64,000 bases of DNA from Tetrastigma voinierianum (Eukaryota; Streptophyta; Magnoliopsida; Vitales; Vitaceae). Below are positions 56,046-64,000 of the stretch, piece after piece; positions within the stretch are counted from its first letter, which is position 1, and each line of letters opens with the position of its first letter. The notes beneath the pieces are model-generated. The model was not told the origin of the DNA, searched no databases, and saw only the letters and a program-made list of their open reading frames with translations. The stretch spans positions 248,001-312,000 of the forward strand of contig JAEQBH010004408.1 in NCBI GenBank assembly GCA_016808115.1. The letters are read 5' to 3'. The position numbers and the translations under genes are program-made.

Positions 56046-57345
56046 AAGAATAGATTCTTCGCGACATTTGAAGCATTACTACCGGGGGGGAGCCTATTCG
56101 GGATAAGAATCAGTCGCTTAGGTAATAAGAAATGCGTCCCAAAAGAGGAAATGGAGTATATTAAATCATTGACACACTCTAGCACTGGGCACTTAGGCAT
56201 ATACATGTCGCAAAGGTACTTTAGGATTCTACCGTCTACTCCTGCTCAAGGATGCTCACCAAGCAGCTCCACCAGGATAAATGCCAAAGAATGGGGAGCA
56301 TATCAAAATGGGGATGAGCCACCCTTGCAAACCATCTTGTAGGTGTAGCTATTTGATATATGGGGATGGATTTTATGTCCCTTCCTTCTTCATTCAACAA
56401 ATTTATACATTCTCCCCGGGGCAAGACTACGCCTAAATGGGTGGAGGCCATACTCCGCTTCAAACTAATGATGCTAGAGTGGTAGCAAAGTTCCTTCGTA
56501 GTCACATATTCACCCGGTTTTGAACTCCGCCCGCGTTGATTATGGACGGAGGTACTCACTTCTACAAGCTTGTAGACAGCATATTAAGAAAATATAGTGT
56601 TCGACATCGTACATCACTTTCATACCACCCACAGACTAATGGCCAAGCATAAGTGTCAAACAAAGAAATAAAGTCTATCTTGGAGAAAATCGTCATAGTC
56701 GTGAAAGATCGGGCTTAATAAGATAGACGATGCACTACGCGCTCTAGAACAACATTTAAGACACCCTGGGTGGGATGTCACCTATCCGTGCTTGTGTTTG
56801 GGAAAGCATGCCACTTGCCCTTAGAATTGGAACACAAAGCATATTGGGCAACTAAGTAGTTGAATATGGATAGTAAGGTAAAGTCGACGAAACGCATACC
56901 CGCAAACTAGTGAATTAGAAGAATTCGTAATAAGGCCTACGAAGATAAGATCTATAAAGAAATATGAAAGCTCGGGGCATGATAAACATGGTTGTAAGGA
57001 AAGAGTTTGAGCCGGTAAACAAGTCCTCTTATTTAACTCATCACTCAAGCTTTCCTCAGTGGGAAATTAAAGTCTAGGTGGTCGTGACCATTTTATCATG
57101 ACTCAATGTTTTCTCCCTATAGAGGGGTGGAACTCATGCACCCAGAGAAAGGGAGCTTTAAATTCAACGAGCAACAATTGGAAGCTGTATACTTTGGAGG
57201 TGACTTTCATGCAAGAAAACAGCTAATAATATGAGCACACCTAAAACAAGCAAGAGGGAATTGAGCATACACACGCCTGGGACATTGAGATTCAAGAAGT
57301 CGAAATAATACATTTAAACAAAAGCGCTACTTAGGAGGCAACCCA
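56046..57345 (+). pseudogene. integrase of element J
   Basis: Zinc-module remnants at 56050-56340 (CVPKEEME, THSSTGHLGIYMS). The core begins near 56350 with LFDIWGWI and MSLPSSFNK, then an LIMDGGTHFYKLVDS block (about 56538-56580) with the second Asp kept, and YHPQTNGQA. The catalytic Glu codon is a TAA stop at 56650-56652, followed by VSNKEIKSILEK. LDDAL-like, LELEHKAYWA (about 56822) and EELRNKAYE-like (about 56920) C-terminal traces follow, then the YLGGNPSAF pol tail near 57330. Inactive. Confidence 0.8.
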
Positions 57346-58009
57346 AGCGCATTTTGAAGTTTTTTTGTTAAGTGGTACTTGGAGTATTTTGATTATTATT
57401 TTGTGTTTTACTTTTGTTTAGTAATCGTAGTCTTCTCAAGGGCGTGAAACTATAACTCCAATCGCATTATTTGTTTATTGTGTTTTCAGCCCAAGATTGA
57501 AGCAACGATGTAAAAGAGAGCCTGAGAGACATATTCTAGGTTGGAACCTCATTAAGGGAGTTCTCCATAACTTACAAAAGTTTTATTAAAAAATGATTTT
57601 TTTTTTCCTTTTATAACGTCGCAACGTTGAGGAAAAAAGGAAAACTATAGCCCTCTGTAATGTCGTGATGTTGGATCTCAACGTCGCAACGTAGGCATAA
57701 ATCTATTTGAGAAAACTCTTGGGAATGCCACGACGTTGGCCCGAACGTCGCAACGTTGCCTTGTTTTATGAACATGAACCCTCATTCTTCTTTCATATTT
57801 TCGGACACCAAACTTGAGCAACCCTAATCTCCTCTCAGCATTTTTGCAGATTCGACCGTAAAACCTCTTCCACCCTCCTCCCAAACTGTCGTCGCATCCC
57901 TTTGAGATCTAAGAACACCTCTAGATCCGAAGACCCTAGAGTTTTCCCATTGTTCTATTTATAACAATTTCAGATTTTTTCAGAGTCGAGGCATATTGAT
58001 TTTTCTGGT
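57346..58009 (+). other. noncoding pol-ORF spacer of element J
   Basis: T-rich sequence after pol, then the ACGTCGCAACGTTG dyad cluster (57615-57765), then a pyrimidine-rich leader. No coding region; the minus-strand frame 57678-57884 is antisense noise. Confidence 0.6.
57615..57765 (+). repeat. ACGTCGCAACGTTG dyad cluster upstream of the PF20167 ORF of element J
   Basis: Five to six copies within 150 bases: AACGTCGCAACGTTG (about 57617), AATGTCGTGATGTTG (57659), AACGTCGCAACGTAG (57679), GCCACGACGTTGG (57727) and AACGTCGCAACGTTG (57743). Same placement as the array at 20985-21370 in element C. Confidence 0.75.
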
Positions 58010-58691
58010 GTTTTTGGGTTAATTGTCATAAGAAAGGAGCCATGGGTGATTAGAGCTGCAAAAGCCTGTGAATCCCTAGCCAAAAGTAGTGTCTCACATG
58101 GTGCATACCAAGTGTTCTATAAATCAGCTCGGGTGCCAATTCCAAAGAGTTTAACAATCAAAAGGTGATTTGAGCACATTGAGAGTTTAGCTGCTGGTTG
58201 GGTAGTAATTGGAGAAAATTAGGACCCATAACCTCAACCCTTACGCCTAAGTCCAACATGTCCTCGAAGAGGCAAAAACTGACCTCAAAGAGAAGTCGTA
58301 GGGTGGATGAGCAACAAGAGATCTTTGATAGAAATAAGTTCGTCAATGTGGCCACCGCTGAGAAATTCTGCCTCATCTCCAAGCACCGTCCCTTCATCAA
58401 AGAGAAGGGCTTTCACCACCCTGATCACTTCTTTCGCCAAACTATAGCGAACAAGGGGTGGAAGGCGCTTTGCCAACCCCCAAGGTCGGCTGCCACAATG
58501 TTGGTATGAGAATTATACACCACTTAGCCGCCATGTACCGAAAAACCGAGTGCGGGGTTTTGCACCCCCACGCGAATTTATTAATGAGTTTTATAACCTC
58601 GAGCCGGTTAATCTCGAAGAATATGATAGGCTCCATGAAACCCTAATCTATCCTGAGGTTCTTCGAATGCTAACAAATGGCCAAGGTGAAT
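58010..58691 (+). pseudogene. PF20167 ORF of element J, proximal part
   Basis: The frame from about 58198 gives MSSKRQKLTSKRSRR (58258), EEQQEIFDRNKFV-like, ATAEKFCLISKHRPFIKEKGFHHPDHF and NKGWKALCQPPRSAATM, the N-terminal half of the plant retrotransposon PF20167 family. After frameshifts, a GFAPPREFINEFYNLEPVNLEEYDRL block and YPEVLRMLTNGQGE reach the D3 insertion point. The start is probably the ATG at 58258. Element C has a homologous ORF. Function unknown; broken here. Confidence 0.75.
58687..58691 (+). other. target-site duplication TGAAT, left copy (LTR D3)
   Basis: TGAAT directly before the LTR D3 edge; repeated at 60645-60649. Confidence 0.9.
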
Positions 58692-60644
58692 TGTGGCGCC
58701 CCAAAACCCGGGGGTCCTTTGACTGCCCGTCAACCCGCGTGGACAGCTGCGGAACGCTCTGGCGACCCGACATTTTTCACGAACGGGGCAGAGTCTCCTT
58801 TGTACGGAGCTCTACCTAAATACAAAATTCGCATAAACTGCCCCAACAAATCTAATATAATGTTTAGATTAAAACTAGCCATCAGTCTATAAACCAATAT
58901 TCATAACAATGTATATATATCCAACCATAGTTCAAGAGTTCAAATTTTACTCTTATACAACATATATTAAAATTAAAACAATTCTAATACATGTAATACT
59001 TCATAACCCAAAGCCACAATCCGGCTTTCTAAACTCCGCCTCTGGACGAGCCGCCCTCGCACGCTCCCGCACTGCAGGGCCAGTATCCGATTGCAGAGCT
59101 AATGCCTCGCAGTGGAATCACCCTAAGTGGGCTACTCTCCACCTAAGTGCAATGCAATGCTCCAAAATAAACACACATTCAAGCAAATGCATGATCCTAC
59201 TTGAATGTCTAACTGATCATCTCGTACCCGAGTCCTCACTGACTCCCTCACACTCGCCTAAGCCTCGTATGAGAATTATATTTATTTGCTCAGGACAACC
59301 TCCGATGTGTATATATCACCGATTACCCGATGATTGATATTCAGAGGGATTCACCCTCCGAATGGCACACTAGGTCGTCTCCGACGATTGATATTTTTCT
59401 TTAGTATGGACTACTCTCCGATCATATTTAGTTTTAGACAACCTCCAAAATCATTTTCTAGACTCACCTCACGCACTCACTCCTATCATCCTAGGTGCTC
59501 CCAAAGGCATATGGAATGCATGATGCCAATTCCATTACAATTTGTCAGCATGTAAATATATAAACATGCATATATTCACATAAAATTCAATCAATCATGT
59601 TATGTACTACGCATTTCATCACATCAAAATTAGCTCACATGGGCTAATGATCAAACACGAGCAATTCGATTTGAATTACTCAACTAACACATTATTTCAC
59701 AAAAATTATTTTCAGGAACATTATTCTCGGAATAGAAAACCCTCGGTTACTATTCCCAAAATCACCAATCGTCTGCTCACTTTAGAACCCGAATTTCACT
59801 AGCCATTCTCTCGACCTTTTCTCATATCAAGCATACATTTTAATGCATAATTTCAACACAAGGTACCCCACTACCTCTCGGATCCGTCACTGACAGCTAA
59901 AAATCCTAAAATTCCAACAATTCGGTCCCAAGTTTTAGATCAATCAAACGGCCCTCACGGCCTCATTCAAATTTAAAGATCGATTGTAAAGCAATTTAAA
60001 AGAAGAATAAAACCCAATTGAGAAACCCCTACCTCACGTAGTTTGTCGAAACTCCTTAAATCGGCACCACGCGTAGCCTCTCCTCCCAGAGCGCCTTCCT
60101 TTTCCGGTCCCGAAGACTCCGACGATCGACCGCTCGATATTCTAGAGAGAAGGAAGACTTTCTCTCACTAGAACCCACCATTTCGCTACCGCCATTCCGC
60201 CCGCTTCCTCTCTTTCAATTTGAGAAGATGAGTACTATGCACCATTTCGCATTATTCTCATTTAAAACAATCTCATAATGACCATTATGTCCTTCTTTTT
60301 CCCGCTTTGACATTCAAAGACTATCTCTAGCCATCCATTTCATTATTTCTCCACTCATGCCAATTGCATGGCACATGATTATGTGTTATATGTGACTTTA
60401 GTTGCATCGAAATCATTTTACTAAGACCTGAATCGCTAAGCCTCGAAAACGTGTCAATTCGACCATCTCCTGCATTCTACGAAATTCGACGTGCTAGCTA
60501 GATTTCGAGACGATTCTAACGGTAAAATCCATTTTTTCATCTGAGATCTAGAGAATAAATTCGTGATTTTTAACCGGAATTACAATTTTATAACCGAAAT
60601 TACTTATTTTGCCTTTTCCGTAAATTGAATTTCTGGCCCTTACA
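58692..60644 (-). repeat. LTR D3, intact solo LTR with perfect TSD
   Basis: Bounded TGTGGCGCCCC...GGCCCTTACA; read on the minus strand it starts TGTAAGGGCC, like D1 and D2 (TGTAAAACCC). 1953 bases. The host ORF reads NGQGE | EWKLNNEG across it once the LTR and one TSD are removed, so it is an insertion without an internal region. Frames within (58909-59337) are noise. Confidence 0.9.
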
Positions 60645-60649
60645 TGAAT
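60645..60649 (+). other. target-site duplication TGAAT, right copy (LTR D3)
   Basis: Identical to 58687-58691. Confidence 0.9.
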
Positions 60650-61390
60650 GGAAACTAAATAATGAAGGGCACGAAGGTACCTCAAGGCCAAACACCTTGG
60701 ATTATATCCTAGTATGACATCTTCATCACACCCGCCTCATCCTGATGCCAACCAATGTGTGTGAAGCGATGGCCAAGAAGGCTCTCGGCCAATTATGCCA
60801 TCATTCAAAGACATCCTTTGATGTCGGGCTGTTATAGAGGATGCAACTTCTCTATAACAAAGATGCCAAGATGAATCTCAGCACCTCAGGTTTCATTTAT
60901 GGTTTATGAAGCAAGCCTGGTACCCCAGAGGATAATGAGGCTTGGATACACCCAATCAAGGTGATATTGGTTAAGAAAGACAAATCGAGTGTACCAAGGC
61001 TAGAGAAAGTCTATTATTTCGGCAATGAACCCTCGGATGAGGATGAGCTTAAAGCCTACCAATCTAGGATTGGGATACGAGCAGATGCCCAAGGAGAGGT
61101 AGGACAATCATCCACCCAACCCTCACCCCCACCACCACCATCACATGAGGAGGACACTGTCAGTCCTTCTCCTACACTCGAGGATCAGGTCCATGACTTG
61201 ACCACACGGTTTGATGCGTATTGGGATGACACCCAGGAACACCAAGTTCCATCGCTTAGGACATGACAGCCATAAAGCGCGCATATGTACATCGTCCTGC
61301 GCAACCAAGCGGGTAATTCTGAGCAACCAAGAGTCCATCTAGAAGAAATCCTCGCCCAAATTTTCGCTAAGCCACATGCCGTCGCCGCCA
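60650..61390 (+). pseudogene. PF20167 ORF of element J, distal part
   Basis: Resumes with EWKLNNEGHEG, NTLDYILV, then a PTNVCEAMAKKAL block, FDVG, LLYNKDAKMNLSTSGFIYGL and an open frame 60961-61266. The open frame has EKVYYFGNEPSDEDELKAYQSR, a proline-rich linker PSPPPPPSHEED, and TLEDQVHDLTTRFDAYWDDTQEH, probably a short coiled coil. Broken frames continue to about 61390. A Pro-rich linker and coiled coil after the PF20167 core matches what I infer for the coiled-coil piece of element C. Confidence 0.7.
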
Positions 61391-62620
61391 CTACGCTGAT
61401 TCACTGAGTGATCACCGTGGGAGTTCCCTCCACCCTACTTGATATTTTGTTGAACATTGAGGCCACCGCTTCCATTTTTGCTAAAAGTGTGGGGGTGTTA
61501 GTTTAGTTTTTATGTGTGTTTAGGGTTGCGTGTGCTTTGTTTTCTATATACGTAGGTTGCTTTACATTATCGCAGTGTTTTGTGGTTTGTTTTTTAGATA
61601 TGTTGTGTGAGTTAATGTGCCATAATTGCTAATGGAGGTCATTTGATCTAGATTTTTTCAAAAGAACGAGCAAAATGAAAAGTGGACCCTTAGGTTGTTC
61701 CCATGATTTGGAATGGTACGCTAGGAGCGTTAGGTGACTTAGTTTAGTCACCTCCTCGTGTTTCAGTTATTTCCCAAGAAGTTTATCGCACACACACATG
61801 TGATCTCCAGGGTATACCAAGGCTCCGAACCTTGTTTACAAGAATTTACCATTCCTCGAGTGTTTAACACCTAAGGATGTGGGACACCTTGAACAAGAGG
61901 ATTTCCACCGGAGCCCAAATTTAAAAAAAAAGATTAAAAAAAAGACATGTGTGAATAGAATATGGGATCAGTCTAACCTAATCACTTTAGACAATTCGAG
62001 GGGCCTTTTAAAGCCTAATGCCTGGAGCCAACCACCGAGCCATCGACTTCACTACTCCCTACATGTGGAACAAAGGATGGACCCTTCCTCACAATCTAGT
62101 ATCTTTAAGTTTGGTTGAGTATCTGGGGTGAAGTTCTGAGGGGAATTAAATGCCCTAAGTGTTCTTTAACCAACCTAGGGAGTCACCAACGAATCACGTG
62201 GACACTAAATCTAAAAATTATGCACCAGTTTTCTTTCATGCCTAGGTAGTTTAACTGAATAAAAGGGTGCGCTCTTATCCTTCCGTGGTTGGAATCTTTC
62301 AAATAGGCAAGTTGACTTTAAGTTCAGTATTGAAACCTAGGTATATGTCGAGATCATGAAACAACCACACATAGACTGGGAAAGGTCATTGAGAACATGG
62401 GGGGTTGAGTTGCTTGGTCAACCCGACCTTGCTTAGCTAAGTTCCTGTAAAGTTGAACAACCTTAAGAATCCCGATTTTATAGGACAGCTCAAATTGCAA
62501 GTTTGGTTCATTTTGACTCTCCATTCGTGTCATGTGTATCACACTCATGTCGTATGCTTGGTGTTTCATTTTCATGTGTGTTTCATATGAGTATGAGTCC
62601 TGCTTTCGTCAGGACAAGTA
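61391..62620 (+). other. 3' noncoding region of element J
   Basis: Over 1.2 kb of noncoding sequence with a first polypurine-like AAAGTGTGGGGG at 61484-61495, T-rich stretches, and block order similar to 40980-41800 in element E. No ORF accepted (61879-62118 is noise). Confidence 0.55.
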
Positions 62621-62634
62621 AGAAGCTGTTTGGG
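62621..62634 (+). promoter_or_regulatory. probable polypurine tract of element J
   Basis: The GTCAGGACAAGTAAGAAGCTGTTTGGGG context resembles the GACAAG...TTTGGGG phrase that precedes Athila 3' LTRs and the tract of element C. The LTR is then predicted to start TGGATGGAGTACC at about 62635. Confidence 0.55.
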
Positions 62635-62819
62635 GTGGATGGAGTACCCAAACACTCATCATATACCGCTTTATCATGTTTTCGATTCATTTCATATAGT
62701 AATATGTTTGGTTATCGCTTTATATTTGATTACTTGGCTTCTTGTGCATTTCAATGGAAAAGGCGTCATTTGGAGGCTGTAGGGAGACTTGGAGAAGAAG
62801 ATTGGAGAGCCTAGCCCTA

Positions 62820-62885
62820 ACGCCGCGACGTTGAGATCAGACAACGTTCCAATGTCAGCGACATTGTGACGTCCCTACGTTGTCA
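62820..62885 (+). repeat. dyad cluster in the LTR of element J
   Basis: CGCCGCGACGTTGAG, ACAACGTTCCAATG, GCGACATTGTGACG and TACGTTGTCAG in about 65 bases. The same core as the spacer cluster at 57615-57765, just upstream of a candidate TATA element. Confidence 0.6.
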
Positions 62886-63754
62886 GGACTTAATCAACAA
62901 GATTTCTTTGGATATAAGGGTGGCAACGAATTTCAAGAAGAGACAAACGGGAAAGGATGGAGAAGATGACGCAGGGTGAATCGAGATCGTGGTGTGTTCT
63001 TTGTATAGTATTTTCTTTCTCGAACACCTAATGATTAAAACTCTATGGTCAGAATGAACAATAGGATGTTCTAGCTTCATTTCTAAATGGTTTTGTCAGC
63101 ACTTTGCCATTCATAGGGATTAATTATTAATTTCGTTCTATTCAGTATATTAATGGATCTGACATCGACTTGGTCTATTTTTCTCTGATTTATTTACATG
63201 GTGGTGTTTGGCCAACATTAGCATGCTCTTGTTGGGAATTTGAGATCGAGGGATAAAGATTCCAAGGATCTGAAAGTGTAGCCACACTCGTAACCGAGAG
63301 TAGAGATCTCCCCGGTTCCGCAAGGCGATTAGAGTTTAATCATTCGCTGCTTCAAAGTACAAGGTTGAAACATAAATGCAATAAACCCTACTAGGTGATA
63401 GACTAATATACCTGTGGAGGATATCTCGTAGTACGATCAACTCCGCGCCGTGAACTGCTAATGTACTAAATGAATAATTTTATCTAGGATGTAATCCATT
63501 GAACGCTGTAGAGGAGGCAAAACCCTAGTCTCCATTAATCGAAAGCAAATATTTTAGGTTAGCTTTTCTCGCATTCAGTCTGCACCACCTAAGTTTGAGA
63601 TACGGTACATCGTAGAGCCACCCCAAGATTCGACACACACTTCTCCTTATGGGAATCCACACTTGACAAGCCACTACACTACGCACCTCGACACAGATAC
63701 TACAAGATACGGCCTATGTTTTATACTAATTTGCACACCCGACACGAGCCCATC

Positions 63755-63895
63755 AACAGGGCCAGATATTGTCAACTATTATATCTCGTTGACAGGGCCA
63801 GATATCGTCAACTATTATATCCTATTAATGGGGCTAGATAGTTAACTACATATCCCTGATTGTAATGATATTGTCAACTATTAGATCTAGCTTGA
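63755..63895 (+). repeat. 36-base tandem repeat, about 3.5 copies
   Basis: A unit beginning AGGGCCAGATATTGTCAACT and continuing ATTATATC. Two near-identical 36-base copies are followed by one and a half decayed copies. Confidence 0.85.
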
Positions 63896-64000
63896 CGCAA
63901 TAAACCAACTAGAGTAAAAACATATTTTCAAGTTTCCATTCATGTTATAATATCTCCACAATTTATGTTATAAATAAAACAATTAAAATAATTTCATAAA

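Larger units (their letters stand above)
54711..64000 (+). mobile_element. Athila-like element J (5' part missing, 3' LTR runs out of window)
   Basis: Plus-strand order: RT (from its middle), RNase H, integrase, pol tail (YLGGNPSAF, about 57330), dyad array, PF20167 ORF split by LTR D3, 3' noncoding region, polypurine tract and LTR. Same architecture as element C but different sequence, so a distinct family of the same lineage. All coding parts are broken. Confidence 0.8.
62635..64000 (+). repeat. LTR of element J (3' LTR, continues beyond window)
   Basis: Noncoding, with a dyad cluster at 62820-62885 and a possible TATA element GATATAAGG near 62911. Blocks such as GGGATTAATTATTAATTTCG (63117) recall the R/U5 part of LTR C. 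A 36-base tandem array lies at 63755-63895. The 5' edge is uncertain. Confidence 0.55.

Noticed and set aside
58909..59337. 142-codon plus-strand open frame
   Set aside because: Inside solo LTR D3 and not conserved in D1 or D2.

Overview
This window is plant nuclear DNA, most likely from an angiosperm with a repeat-rich genome. I found no host gene, tRNA or rRNA. Nearly everything is Ty3/gypsy LTR retrotransposon sequence: dead polyproteins, long LTRs, solo LTRs and microsatellites. Two lineages dominate. One is a Tekay/Del-like chromovirus group (integrase plus C-terminal chromodomain, LTRs of several kb beginning TGTAACACCCC or TGATCAGAACCCC). The other is an Athila-like group (tRNA-Asp primer site, Athila-type gag/PR/RT/INT, and an extra ORF of the 'putative plant transposon protein' family, PF20167).

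Layout. 1-4635: broken gag-pol of Tekay element A (+), with its 3' LTR at 4636-8688. 8689-45220: one Athila-like element C on the minus strand, opened up by later insertions. Read right to left it has a 5' LTR (45220-44205 plus 29530-27741), primer sites (27740-27560), gag, PR, RT, RNase H, INT (to 21980), a TGTCGCGACA array, a PF20167 ORF (20938-19786), a coiled-coil ORF (13105-12625), a polypurine tract (10480-10467) and a 3' LTR (10466-8689). Its insertions are: LTR F (13112-19780), itself holding LTR D1 and LTR E1; and, in the 5' LTR, an opposite-strand LTR of the same family (C4, 29531-44200). C4 is split by Athila-like element E (31378-43386, perfect TSD TGTAT), whose gag is split by a Tekay-type LTR (B1, 33701-38715), which carries LTR E3. 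That is five or more nesting levels.

45221-47120: RNase H, integrase and chromodomain of Tekay element B (+); element C landed inside its RNase H. Its LTR B2 follows at 47121-49639. 49640-54710: LTR graveyard (H, D2, inverted A3). 54711-64000: Athila-like element J (+) with RT remnant, RNase H, INT, a dyad array, a PF20167 ORF split by solo LTR D3 (58692-60644, perfect TSD TGAAT), a 3' region, and a 3' LTR from about 62635 running off the window.

Most striking signal: families C and J each carry clusters of a short CG-rich palindrome (TGTCGCGACA in C; an ACGTCGCAACGTTG-like dyad in J) in the same two places, namely the LTR U3 just upstream of the TATA region and the spacer between pol and the PF20167 ORF. 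Variants of the C motif are mostly those expected from C-to-T decay at its two CpGs. This may be a cis-regulatory array used at both the LTR promoter and a candidate internal promoter.
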